From the NCBI RefSeq assembly GCF_002575655.3, contig NC_053039.3, positions 225,095,622 to 225,159,621 on the forward strand: a stretch of 64,000 nt of DNA. The letters run 5' to 3'. This DNA is from Aegilops tauschii subsp. strangulata (taxonomy: Eukaryota; Streptophyta; Magnoliopsida; Poales; Poaceae). Below the pieces are notes generated by a model. The model did no database searches. It had not been told where the DNA came from and saw nothing but the letters and a program-made list of their open reading frames with translations. The position numbers and the translations under genes are program-made. This document shows, piece by piece, positions 44,981 to 56,656 of this stretch; positions within the stretch are counted from its first letter, which is position 1; every line of letters starts with the position of its first letter.

Positions 44981-47558
44981 GTGACTTTTGCCACCATATT
45001 GAGAGTGAGAGTGACTTCACCACTAGCCCCATATATGATGAGTTGCCACATTTCCCATGTGAGGAGAGAAACAACCCCCACCACTTGAGTGAGATGAGTG
45101 ACTCCAACATATGTGAGTTTGAGTGCACCTATTTGGAGGGAGTGAGTGAACCACCACATAGAGAGAGTGAGATAGTTGATAGGTCATGTGAGGCCACTTT
45201 CAACACTAATGACTTGACCTCTACCTCTATTGTGTCTTCTCATTTGGTGCTAGGTCCCATCTATGATGACGCATCGATCCTTGACAACTTCGTCCTCCCT
45301 TTGGACAAGACGATGGCCATGGTGGAATATGATGCACCCCCCACATGGTTCCATCAAGATGAAGATCACCACCATTTGGTCTTTCCCACCTCACCTACAC
45401 CACTTGAGTGGAATGGAAAAGGTAACATAGGTGAAGGTGATGCTCTAGTCCCACTAGTGGACATTCTTGACATTGATGGCTTGCATGATGTTGATCAACC
45501 TATTTCCATGCTTCATGCTGGTGCGACTTCCTCATGTGATGATTTGTTGCCCATTTACGATGAGTATGATGATTCTCATCTGGAGTCTATTAGTTGTGAT
45601 GCCATGTTACATAGGATTTCTTGTGACAATTCTTTAGGTCACATCATGTTGATAATCCGCTTGACTTGTCATATGCTATGCATGAGATCAACAATATGTC
45701 ATATTTATAATCTCTTCATAGTGACTATGCATATGCCATCAAAATAAACCCAATTTGCACTTATGGCATAGATGACAAGCCCATGGTTATTGGCATTTGT
45801 TTTTCTTGTGATGATATTGATATGCTCCCTTTGCATCATTTATATCATATGCCATACCATGACCACCTAGCTTCGGATATGCATTGTTTTGGATGTTGTC
45901 CATTTTCTCCATATGATATTTCTGCTATTGCTCATGAGGAGACCCCCATAGTTTCCTCATACATGTTAGGAGATTTTGATCCATCCCATCCATTGCATGA
46001 TCCCAATAATTATGTGCACCATATGTTTCCCATGAACAAACATGCTATTGATGTGCCATATACTTGTATGCTAAATTTGCATCCCCATCGTGTCATACAT
46101 AATAACTATTCTTTCATGATGGATGACATGTTCTTATACCACACATCAAATTTCTTTGAGCGATGCTTATCTTGTGATAACTCTCATGTGCACATACACA
46201 TCATGATGGATTATGTGTACATTTACCATGCGCACAATTTCTTTGGTTTGTGTCTCTTTTGTGTAGGTACCCATGCATACTTGTCAACCTCACAATCCCA
46301 TGAGTTGACAAAACGAGCTCTAGAGAGCAATGATGACTTGGGATCCCACGGATTGTCTTTACCACCTCTCTCTTCGTGCCAAGACTTCGCGCATTTCTTC
46401 TACATGGCCCTCACTTGGCTTTGGGTTATTGCCCATTACATATTATATGCCCATCTTGCCATGTCCACTTTGCATTATATGCTCATTCCTATGCCTTTGC
46501 CATGCATTTGTGACCCATGCTTTGCATTACACATGATGATTGATTCTAGTACTTGTATGTGTATTTGCAAGCTTGGTGGGGACATCACTTGTTATTGCCA
46601 TGTTTGCTTTGTGCCCCATGCCTATGATTATACTATGATCTTGCTTTGTGTTCGATCTTGCGATATGTCATGTGCATTGTCTATTCCTATTATTTGCACA
46701 CATGACATGATTGCCATGATTTCCTCTAGTGTGTTGCATCTTCGCTCCACTAGTTTGCACGACATGATTTCTATGATTGCTTGCCTTGTTGCGTCACCAA
46801 TGATTCATACTTGCTTATTTTATGCGGTTGATGACAACCATCTACATGCTTTGCACATGATTGTTATTGCTTCTTGTCATATATCTCCATGTGTTGCCTG
46901 TCTCATGCTAGATGATTTGCCATGTATTGAGTGCAACAATGATTTTAGTCTTGCTAATGAGATTGCCCCCATAGCATTCTCGCATATATTTGGAGAATTT
47001 GACATATTCCTTGTGAAGCATGCTTGTCTTACCTCTTTGCACCATATACCCAGTGCCATGAATATAGCCATTGTTGCATCATATTATTCATGCACTTATG
47101 TTCCTAATGGTTATGTGCAAGAGAAGAGAACCATCATGATGGATGATGTGTTTATCAACCATGCGCATACATTCTTTATTTTGTTATGTGCATGTGTAGG
47201 ATACTTGGACTTTGTTTCGACTTCCACTTCACGTGAGTTGGCCATACGAGCTCTTGAGAGCGAACCACCTTCTACAACGACGATTCTACACCGCATTTTC
47301 TTGCGCTTCGGCATTGTGAACAATGCACAAGGACACGCCTTCAAGGTGACATCTTTCTTGAGCATGGATATTGAGGATCATACTACTTGTGTTGTTTGCA
47401 CCATGAGACTTATCAGTCATCTTGGACCACTTGATTGCACACTTTTTAGAGATCTCGCTTTGACTTGTCATTTTCACACTTCCATGCATCATGATATATA
47501 TACCTTGTGTCTTGCATCCAATTCTTGGATTACTTGCTCCTATCACATGTTTGGTTGC
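44959..47558 (+). pseudogene. Element X ORF2, first part: long Cys/His/Met-rich ORF, unidentified
   Basis: It starts MATYDDLSDFCHHIES, overlaps the end of gag in the -1 frame, and is acidic and Ser-rich for about 230 codons. A one-base loss near 45648 and a TAA at 45708-45710 break it. From about 45711 it is open without a stop to 47558, where element V interrupts it. It is extremely rich in His, Cys, Met, Tyr and Asp (CTYGIDDKPMVIGICFSCDD). A motif MMDD[MV]F[LI]xHxxxFF recurs at 46116, 46203 and 47136, the last two each followed by ELxxRALES. No RT, integrase or protease residues are visible. I do not recognise the family. Cys and His spacing is not that of a classic zinc finger. It continues at 60189. 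Confidence 0.6.
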
Positions 47559-50500
47559 TGTAACATCCCAAATTTTCAATTTGGAATGTTTTACAATTAT
47601 TAGCTAAGCATCTATGCATTTTGATTGAAATTGAGTGGCATTTGAAAATTTCAGAGGCAGTTGAGTTTGTGTTGTGAATTTGAACTTGATTTGGCATTGA
47701 AATTTATTTCAAATACCCCTGACAAATACTTGATCAAAAGTATGAGAGGAGCTAACATGACACTCCAAAAATGTCAGAAGAAATGTATTGCCAAAAAGTT
47801 TGAATTCAAATTTGAATTTTATTTGGGATTTCCAGAAATTGTTTTTTTAGTTTGAGATTTACCTCTGGAAAAATGTCCACGTTGTAGGATTAATTCCCCT
47901 GAGAATTTTGATATATATATGTCCTATATAAAAATAATATATATTTTTATTTTATATTTTTTTCCTTCCCTCTTTTTCAAAAAAAAAAGGGGAAAGCCTC
48001 AGGCGCCAGCCAGGCCAACCGGCCCAGCCAGCACCCAGGAGCCAGCCGGCCCAGCCAGCCGACCGCACCGGCCTGCCCCAGCGCGCCCGCACGCCCGAAC
48101 CCTCTCCGCCTCGGTCACCCGATCGCCTCCACCCCTCCCTCTCTCTCCGACGCGCTGGCCCCACCCCTTCTCTTTCCTCTCACGCACGCAAACGCCGCCC
48201 AGAGCGCGACCGCCGCCGCCGCGGTTCCGATCCTCTCGGGATCGTAATCTCGAGACGCCCCCTCCTCCAAGTTGATGCCCTATAAAAGGCCAAGCTCGAC
48301 CTCCCTCGAACCCCCTAAAACCCTACGCTCTAAACCCACCACAGCGCACGCCATCGCCATTCGCATCTCGCCGCCGCCGCCTCGGTTCGCCGCCACGTTC
48401 GCCGCCGGTGAGCACCACCTCGAACCCTCTTTCCATCCAAGCACTCCCCTCGCCGTTTCCCACCTTTTTGACAAGGTTTGGTCGCCCAGGAACGACCGAA
48501 GCCTCCGCCCCGAGCATCACCGCCCGCCGCCGGAGTTGCAGAGCACCAGGAGCCCCGCCGAGCTCGTCCCACTCGCCTCCGTCATCTTCGACCATCACCG
48601 AGACCACCCTCGACCTCGCCACGCTCCGCCGCATCTCCCCGACGTCGCCACCGCCGCCCAGGACCACCGGAGCAGCCGCGCCGTCCACGCCCAAGCCGCC
48701 GTCGTCCGTCGCCGTCGTCGCCACACTGTAAGTCGCCGGAGCCGCCCTCCACCGTTCGATCTGCAATCTACGGCGCAGATTAGAAGTAGTGAACAATTAG
48801 GGTTTTTTTTGTTAGATTAGTTCGGACTTTTTTTCGGTTTAGTACGGTTTATTTTTTTTAGATCGAACCGGTCGCTTTTCTGTTTAGCCGCGGGCACCTC
48901 TAGGTTATATTACGCCTGAGCGTTAGATAGCCCAGTAGCGCTACTAGTTTTTTTGTAGTTTCTGTTTTTTTTAGCAGAATAGTTCTGTTTTTGTTTTGGC
49001 TATTTCTTTTAGTCGGTTTATTATTTTTAGTTAATTCTTTTTTTGTGAGTTTGAAAATTTGTTGTAGTTTCTGTAGAAAATATGTTTAGCCATGTTTAAA
49101 TTGTTATAAATAGTTTTATTAGATTTAGACAGATTAGTTTTTCTGCCACAAATTGAGCTAGGATTTTTTTTTTGTGATTCTTTTTGCTACTGCTTAGTTT
49201 TGACCATGCCTAGCAGTAGGAACTTGTTTGGGTATTTTAGATTTAATAAACAATTAGTTTTATGTCGAAATCAAGTTTTTCTTGTTTATTTAGCTAGCTG
49301 TTGTTTTCCTACTGTTCTAGTTAGCAAATTATTTTATTTTTATTATTTTATAGTTTATTTTAGATTAGTTTCTGTAGCTACAGAGGATGAACTTTTATTT
49401 ACGGTATAATAAAACTTTTATTTTATTTTCTTTGCTAGGAATGTTTTAGGCATAATAGGAGTTCTATAATAGCTTTTGATGTGATTCTTTTTGCTCCTAG
49501 TTTGTATGATATTTTCCTTCTGTTAGTTAGCAAAACCAATGCTTAGGTTCTGTTAAGAAAAGTTTTAGTTGTGTAAAAATATTTCTTAGTTGTTGCTTGA
49601 TATGATGAAAACCTTGATTTGCTTTCTCCGAGTTTTTCTTTGGTTTTGGTTTGAGTGCTTGGGTGTTTTACTTCAACTTGCTGTTATGTTATATTGTGCT
49701 ATACTTATTTGTGCTATTGTTTGACTCGGTAGAATTTCCGGAGTGCGAAGCCTGCTATTACGAGTCGCTAGCTTTCGAAGACTGTCAGCCAGGCAAGTCA
49801 TTTGATCATGTTTTTACAATACCTATGTTTTTATTTGCATTAGAGTTATAGCTCCCCACCATGCATGCAGTAGGAGAATTTTGTTAAGTTATGTTCTTGA
49901 GTAGTATCATGAGGTAGGATGAACCCTTCTCCCTTGTTACCGATGCCCGGGACGATGTAGTTTATTTTGCTATGCTAGTAGACGGGGTTGGTTGAGTGAT
50001 TCATAAGGGAGATGCGAGAGTCAAGATGATGAAAACCCCATGACATCAAGCTCAAGATGGACTTCAAAATTCACTACTGGGTGGAGGACGGTTGACGGGC
50101 ACCCTGGAGAAACCAGCGGATGGCCGGGATGCATGGAGAAGCGCCATGACATCTTGCGGAAAGCTTCACCCAGCCACGAAGAGACGGATGGATACCCCAT
50201 TGACCGGAAGCTTACCTGTGCAGCCGCAAGACATTATGGGCTCTGGCTTGGTCGACCCTAGGCGTGACTCTGGCCGGACGGTGCTACGAGATGTAGAAGA
50301 ACGGTAGGATTGGATGGGCACCGGCAGTGGCCCAGAGGAACTCTTCGGAAGACCCTGTTTCGTTCGTCCCGTCTTCAAACACCAGGCAGTGCGAAGACTT
50401 AAAGGAGGGAACGATTCTTGCGGGTAAAGTGCACAAAGCTCTGCAGAGTACAACCTAATCGATTAGCCGTGTCCCCGGTTACGGACAAATGAGCCTCTGG

Positions 50501-51091
50501 AATTGGAGTATTTCGGATATCTCAACACTGAACTTAATAAATTAATTGAGGGGGTTATTTAATAATTGGGAACGAGACATTGGTTGGCGGAACCATCTCA
50601 ATAACTACCAACATTTTGTAGTAATTGTAAACAAGTCCTTGTTGTAGGGAAAAACCGGCTTTTTCGCAAAACAATGAAACTTAGAGCCCCACAGCCAAAT
50701 TGCATATAGTATTAGTAATTTTATTGTTGTTCTCTCTTCATGACTTGCCGGCATATTCAAAATGCTGACCTACACGGCTGCAACGTCTTATGTTGCAGAG
50801 GAGTTTTCCGATCAGGAGTGAGGCTACGATCCACGCTTGGCGATTGCCCTATGGAGTCGGATGGACTCGCTATTCTTCTACGCTTCCGCAGCTTTATTTA
50901 GTTTATTTCTCATGAGTTGGCCTTCGGCCGAATTTATTATGATGTAATAAAGACTCGATATGAGAATCGTGTAATAAATTCAGGTGTGATTGAACTTTGA
51001 ATCTTTGCATCAATATACTGTGTGTGCCAGCATGATCTTGGGATGGTACAGCTACACAGAGACTTGACCGATTTCGGGTCGGGTCGTTACA
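47559..51091 (+). repeat. Element V 5' LTR (3,533 bp)
   Basis: The LTR has gene-like zones. A CG-rich block (48000-48780) with a box TATAAAAGG at 48281-48289 is followed by a T-rich, intron-like stretch (about 48790-49730). Then comes a short conserved open piece (EFPECEACYYESLAFEDCQ, from 49730), followed by about 1.3 kb of further LTR. It contains (G)GTGAGC and GTAAGT donor-like sites near 48408 and 48729 and an acceptor-like TCGGTAG ending at 49732. No independent gene is claimed. Confidence 0.88.
48281..48289 (+). promoter_or_regulatory. TATA box of the element V 5' LTR
   Basis: TATAAAAGG lies at the end of a CG-rich block and is followed by a pyrimidine-rich stretch (CCAAGCTCGACCTCCCTC). 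It is placed as an RNA polymerase II start about 720 bp into the LTR. Repeated at 57370 in the 3' LTR. Confidence 0.6.
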
Positions 51092-51095
51092 GAGA

Positions 51096-51108
51096 TGGTA
51101 TTCAGAGC
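51096..51108 (+). promoter_or_regulatory. Element V primer-binding site
   Basis: TGGTATTCAGAGC lies four bases after the LTR. It resembles the initiator tRNA-Met site TGGTATCAGAGC with one extra T. Confidence 0.75.
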
Positions 51109-51239
51109 ACACGCTGACCGTAGGACGTAACCCCTAGGATCGGAAAGCCATAGGAAGAGACTATTTTATTTTTTGTCCTTATCATTCCGTAATTCTCCCC
51201 TGTTCATTTCTGACTTCTCTCCGATTTTCAACATTCTAG

Positions 51240-51989
51240 ATGGCCGCCGAGTTCACCCCAGTTCTGCTACCGGAGTTTTGCCAGCCAAATGAGACGATGC
51301 TTCTCGGCAAGAAGCTGGTTCAGATCGTGAAGAAGCTGAAGATTGCCCTGCCCTCAATCACCGGGAAGCCTATCAATGCACTTCCGACGGATACCCGCTA
51401 CAGGATTATGGTGCACATTCCAGGGAGGACCTTCGGAGGACATTCAGAGCCCATTGACTTTGAGTTTACCAATTTCACTTGGATCCTCGGAAGAGACATG
51501 GCAATTTATCGTGCACTTGGACTTCTCCGAGAAGAGTACAGGGCCGAGCTCGACCCATCAGACCTCGCCATGATTTCTCGCAGAGCTAGGAATGGAGATA
51601 TCATCCGTACCGTAGAGGACGACTCCATTCTTTCATATGTCCAAGACTTGGAGAGTCTCATCAGGAACCGGGAAATCCAGACGCGCCGAAACTCGAAGGT
51701 ACACAGGAGGTTGTTGTTCCGTGAACTGGAACTGGAGGAGAAAGCACGCGCGGACTTCCTTGAACATGAAGAAGAAGTCAAGGATTTTATGGAGAGAATC
51801 GAGGTCCGGGATAAATATATTGCCACACTGGAGGAGAAGATAGACCTGGGAGAAGACCTTTTTCCGAGTGGAGATGATGGACCCCTCGCGAGCAATGACC
51901 AGGATTATGAAGAGAGCTCCACCGAAGGAAGCCGCGAGAGGAGACGCCGCACCAGAGGACGCCGCACCGGAGGACGCAAGAATAATTGA
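51240..51989 (+). CDS. Element V ORF1, 249 residues, unknown function, upstream of gag
   Basis: An intact ORF in the sense direction sits between the primer-binding site and gag, an unusual extra position for a Gypsy element. It starts MAAEFTPVLLPEFCQPNE at the first ATG of the leader. The N-terminal half is globular (PTDTRYRIMVHIPGRTFGG, then DFEFTNFTWILGRDMAIYRA). Residues of about 125-205 are highly charged and likely coiled coil (RRLLFRELELEEKARADFLE). The C-terminus is a run of Arg (RERRRRTRGRRTGGRKNN) that could bind nucleic acid or act in nuclear import. No zinc finger, protease or gag motif is visible. I recall similar ORFs near related grass elements but cannot name a family. Intactness beside a lightly damaged pol suggests recent function. 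Confidence 0.7.
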   Translation: MAAEFTPVLLPEFCQPNETMLLGKKLVQIVKKLKIALPSITGKPINALPTDTRYRIMVHIPGRTFGGHSEPIDFEFTNFTWILGRDMAIYRALGLLREEYRAELDPSDLAMISRRARNGDIIRTVEDDSILSYVQDLESLIRNREIQTRRNSKVHRRLLFRELELEEKARADFLEHEEEVKDFMERIEVRDKYIATLEEKIDLGEDLFPSGDDGPLASNDQDYEESSTEGSRERRRRTRGRRTGGRKNN

Positions 51990-52317
51990 TGAAGACATTT
52001 AGTTGACCGCCATGTTATATTTTTTTTCTTTTTTTCGTCGATCAGTTTGGCCGTTATTTTCGATTAGTCGTGAGATTTTTTTGTAATCCCATATTGAACC
52101 TTGTTTGAGATGAATGAATAAATGATTGGTGTGATTATGATTATGCATTCATATGGGTAGTGCTATTTTCTCATTAGACCCTTGTTCTATTCTAAATTCT
52201 CATCCACTCCAAAACACCAGATGCCTCCGAGACGTGACCCCGGTTTCAACTTTCCGCCGGAGCTCACCCAGCTGATCCAGCAGCAGAATGCCCTGATGCA
52301 GATGCTCATCCAGAACC

Positions 52318-52343
52318 AGAACAACAACAACAACAACAACAAT
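52318..52343 (+). repeat. AAC trinucleotide repeat in element V gag
   Basis: About eight AAC units encode an Asn run and are followed by a CCACC run encoding Pro. Inside the coding frame. Confidence 0.8.
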
Positions 52344-52960
52344 CCACCGCCACCACCCCCTGTTGACAACTTGACACGCTTCCTAAGGCTGAATCCGCCA
52401 GTGTTCTCTAGCAGCACTGACCCGATTGTGGCTGATGATTGGCTCCGCAAGGTCAGAAGGGAGTTAGCCACTGCTGGATGCACAGATGCAGAGAAGGTGC
52501 ACTTTGCCGCACATCAGCTTGATGGACCCGCAGCTTCTTGGTGGGAGAACTACACCGCCACTTATCCGGCCGCCACCGTGACATGGGCTGAGTTCCAGCA
52601 GGCCTTCCGCACCGCTCATGTCTCAGCTGGAGCCATGAGTCTGAAGAAGCGTGAGTTCCGCAACTTACGCCAGGGGAACCGTACTGTGGGGCAGTACGTG
52701 GATGAGTTCAGCAAATTATCTCGCTATGCCCCAGATGATGTGGCCACAGATGCCGCAAAGCAAGAGAAGTTTCTCGAGGGACTCAATGATGAGCTAGGAA
52801 TGCAGCTAATGGTGGCTACCTTCAACAACTACCAGGAGCTGGTAGACAAGGCCACCATACTTGAAGGCAAGCAGCAGCAGATTGATAGCCGCAAGCGGAA
52901 ATATGGCCAGGGAAAGTACAACTCCGGAGCCCAGCAGAAGCCCCGCTATACCCCATACTC

Positions 52961-53025
52961 AGGAGGACATACCCATCACACCCATGGAGGACATAATCAT
53001 GGAGGACATAACCATGGAGGGAATG
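52961..53025 (+). repeat. GGAGGACATAACCAT tandem repeat in element V gag
   Basis: Three to four imperfect units of about 15-18 bp encode a His/Gly-rich stretch (HTHHTHGGHNHGGHNHGG) just before the zinc knuckle. Confidence 0.75.
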
Positions 53026-53662
53026 GGAACAATCGCAACCACGACAACAACTCCAAGTCAGGCAATGGAGGCAATGGCAACCAGCACCGTCCTGCTCCGG
53101 CTCAGAAGGATCTGAGTCATATCACCTGTTTCAAGTGCCAGAAGACAGGACACTATGCCACCGATTGTCCGGAGGCCAAGCAGAGGAATGGAAACGGCAA
53201 CGGCAATGGAAGCACAGCAAAGAAGCCCAACCCTTTTTCTCGTGCTCAGGTGAATCACCTTGACGTGGAGGACGTCTATGATCAGCCAGACACTGTGGTT
53301 GGTAAGTTTTTATTAAGTTCACATCCAGTATTGGTACTCTTTGATTCCGGTGCAACACATTCATTCATATCAAGGGTAGTTGTGGAAAAGTACGGGTTGC
53401 CCACTAGAACCCTTAGAACCCCGCTTCAGGTCACTTCCCCAGGAGGAGAGATGACGGCAGGCAAAGGCTGTCATTCGACCCTCAGCATCGGAAACCATGA
53501 TTTTCCCGCAGACCTCATAGTATTGGAATCCCAGAGTTTGGATGTAATTCTAGGCATGGATTGGTTGACCAAGTTTGAAGGAAACATCGACTGTGCTCGC
53601 AAGACGATTTTGCTCACCACCCGGAGCAGAAAAGGATCAAGTATGTATCCAGACGCACACCG

Positions 53663-56644
53663 ATGAAGAATCGGGTGAATTCCCTCACGGGTGTTGTTCA
53701 GGAGGAAGTGCCCGTAGTGCAAGATTTTCCCGATGTGTTTCCAGAGGAATTACCAGGAATGCCACCGGACAGAGACATTGAGTTTTTGATTGAGTTATTG
53801 CCCGGCACAGCCCCAATATCCAAGAGACCCTATCGGATGCCCCCAAATGATTTGGAAGAGATCAAGAAGAAAATTAAGGAGCTATTGGAGAAGGGATATA
53901 TTCGCCCAAGCTCGTCACCTTGGGGAGCCCCAGTTCTTTTGGTAGAGAAGAAGGATGGAACCCTGAGAATGGTTGTGGATTATCGTTCATTGAACGATGT
54001 GACCATCAAGAACAAGTACCCTCTGCTGATGATTAATGATTTATTTGATCAACTAGTTGGAGCCAAGGTATTCTCCAAGATCGATCTTCGATCAGGGTAT
54101 GATCAGTTGAAGATTCGTGAACAGGGTATACCCAAAACAGCTTTCACCACCAGGTATGGTTTATATGAGTATACCGTCATGTCATTCGGATTAACTAATG
54201 CCCCTGCGTATTTCATGAGCATGATGAACAAGGTATTTATGGAATATCTGGACAAGTTTGTCATGGTGTTCATCGATGACATATTGGTTTTCTCCAAGAG
54301 CGAGGAAGAGCATAAGGAACATATGCGTCTAGTTCTGGAGAAACTTCGGGAACATCAGTTATATGCCAAGTTCAGCAAATGTGAATTTTGGCTGAAGGAA
54401 GTCGGATTCCTCGGACATGTTATTTCAGGAGAAGGAATAGTAGTCGACCCCACCAAGGTCGAATCGGTCACCAACTGGCAGTCCCCCACCTCAGTCAAGG
54501 AGATCCGCAGTTTTCTCGGACTCGCAGGATATTATCGGAGGTTTATTGAGAATTTCTCCAAGATTGCCAAGCCCATGACTGAGCTGTTGAAGAAGGAAGC
54601 CAAGTACATTTGGACCAAGGATTGTGAAGCCAGTTTTCAGGAGCTGAAGAAACGTTTGGTTACCGCCCCGGTGCTAATTTTGCCGGACATACACAAGGAT
54701 TACCAGGTATATTGTGATGCTTCTCGTCAAGGACTCGGAGGAGTGCTCATGCAGGAATGAAAAGTTGTAGCGTATACCTCCAGACAGCTACGACCTCACG
54801 AGATGAATTATGCCACACACGATTTGGAGTTAGCAGCCGAAGTGCACGCACTCAAGACCTGGAGACATTTCCTCGTCGGAAACAGTTGTGATGTTTACAC
54901 GGATCATAAGAGCCTGAAGTATATTTTCACGCAGAAGGAATTGAACCTCAGGCAGAGGAGATGGCTTGAATTGATCAAGGACTATGACATGAGATTGCAT
55001 TATCACCCAGGGAAGGCAAATGTTGTAGCAGATGCCTTGAGCCGTAAAAGTTATGTGAACACCCTCATAGCTGGAGGATTACCTCAGGAATTAGCCGACG
55101 ATCTTAGAGAGCTACGACTAGAGATAGTACCGAGAGGATTTGTCGCCACCTTGGATATACAGTCCACTCTGACCGAAAGAATCCGTGAAGCCCAGAAGAC
55201 AGATAAGGGAATTGCAGAGATAAAGGAAAAGATGTGTAACGGAAAGGCGAAAGGTTTTCGTGAAGATGAGCACGGAACTTTATGGTTTGAGGATCGCATC
55301 TATGTGCCTAATGACCCAGAGGTCAGGAAGTTAATTCTTCAGGAGGCCCATGATTCACCGTACTCGATTCACCCAGGCAACACCAAGATGTATCTGGATT
55401 TGAAGGAAAGTTTCTGGTGGACAGGTATGAAGAAGGATATTGCCGAGCACATAGCAGTATGCGATGTTTGTCAGCGAGTAAAGGCGGAACATCAGAAGCC
55501 GGCAGGGTTACTTCAACCTTTGCCAATACCCGAGTGGAAATGGGAAATACTTGGAATGGATTTTATCACAGGATTACCGAGGACCCGTTCAGGTTATGAT
55601 TCTATCTGGGTAGTGGTTGATCGCTTGACCAAGGTAGCTCATTTCATTCCCGTGAAGACCACATATACCAGCGCTAAGTTAGCCAAGATATACATGACCA
55701 GGATCGTATGTCTGCATGGAGTTCCGAGGAGTATCGTGTCAGATAGAGGAACACAATTTACCTCAAAGTTTTGGAATCAGTTGCATGAAACTTTGGGTAC
55801 GAGGCTGGAGTTCAGTACAGCTTTTCATCCGCAGACAGATGGACAGACCGAGAGAGTCAACCAGATTTTGGAGGACATGTTGAGAGCCTGTGCGCTAGAC
55901 TATGGGTCTAGCTGGGATGACAACTTGCCATATGCAGAGTTCTCGTACAACAACAGCTATCAGACCAATCTGAAGATGGCCCCTTTCGAAGCTCTATACG
56001 GAAGGAGGTGTAGAACACCATTGCTGTGGGATGGTGTTGGAGACCGAAAACTTTTTGGTCCCGATCTTATCAGAGACTCCGAAGAGAAGGTCAAGCTGAT
56101 TCGAGATAGACTCAAGATAGCCCAGTCGAGACAGAAGAGTTATGCCGACAGTAAACGCAAGGAGATAACGTATGAAGTTGGAGATCGAGCATATCTCCGT
56201 GTGTCCCCACTTCGAGGAATCAAGAGGTTCGGTGTTAAAGGAAACTTAGCACCCCGGTTTATAGGCCCCTATAAAATCCTCGAACGCAGAGGAGAAGTTG
56301 CTTACAAGCTGGAATTGCCGGAAGGATTGTCCGGAGTTCATGATGTCTTCCATGTTTCTCAACTGAAGAAATGCCATGCTGAGATGGCCGAAATTCCGTT
56401 GAGAGACACAGTGCCCCTAGAGGCCATACAGCTCGACAGTGATCCGACTTATAAGGAGAAACCCGTCCGAATTCTCGAGACTGCAAACAGAGTCACCCGC
56501 AGCAAGATCATCAAGTTTTGCAAGGTTCTGTGGAGTCATCATTCCGAGGAGGAAGCCACCTGGGAGCGAGAAGAAGACCTCCGCCGAGACCACGCGCACC
56601 TATTTGCTAGCCAACCCGAATCTCGAGGGCGAGATTCATCTTAA
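53663..56644 (+). pseudogene. pol: Element V pol: RT, RNase H, integrase, chromodomain (single stop codon)
   Basis: RT has [20 protein letters not shown], then [33 protein letters not shown] and catalytic FIDDILVFS (near 54268-54294). RNase H has [11 protein letters not shown], then a TGA at 54758-54760 (one base from a Gly codon), [10 protein letters not shown] and VADALSRK. Integrase has a zinc region ([12 protein letters not shown] ... CDVCQRVK), all three catalytic motifs (GMDFITG, SDRGTQF, GQTERVN), a GPY module ([17 protein letters not shown]) and a C-terminal chromodomain ([20 protein letters not shown]). Chromodomains steer integration to marked chromatin. The frame is open from 53663 to 56644 except for that stop. 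It ends 12 bp before the 3' LTR. Confidence 0.9.
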
Positions 56645-56656
56645 GGTGGGTAGGTT

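Larger units (their letters stand above)
52221..53666 (+). pseudogene. gag-pro: Element V gag and protease (frameshift near the end)
   Basis: Gag builds the particle; the protease matures it. The start at ATG 52221 (MPPRRDPGFNFPPELTQL) is the first in the open frame that fits gag. Gln/Asn-rich residues 20-50 are encoded partly by an AAC microsatellite. The Retrotrans_gag core has AAHQLDGPAASWWENYTA and FRNLRQGNRTVGQYVDEFS. A His/Gly-rich tandem (HGGHNHGG) and an intact zinc knuckle CFKCQKTGHYATDC (about residue 302) follow. Protease has VLFDSGATHSF (about residue 372) and LDVILGMDWL. A one-base loss near 53615-53622 makes this frame end at TGA 53664-53666. RT continues in another frame from 53663. 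In related elements gag-pol is one frame. Confidence 0.85.

Noticed and set aside
45783..47603. ORF2 of X ending at 47603
   Set aside because: The last codons are inside the V LTR; the native frame continues at 60189.
47661..47855. Identical 64-residue ORFs at 47661-47855 and 56759-56953
   Set aside because: They are the two LTR copies of element V; identity reflects the LTR pair, not protein selection.
48272..48820. 182-residue ORF in the V 5' LTR and its copy at 57361-57909 as a duplicated gene
   Set aside because: Both lie at the same place in the two LTRs of one element. The CG-rich sequence opens several frames at once and no domain is visible.
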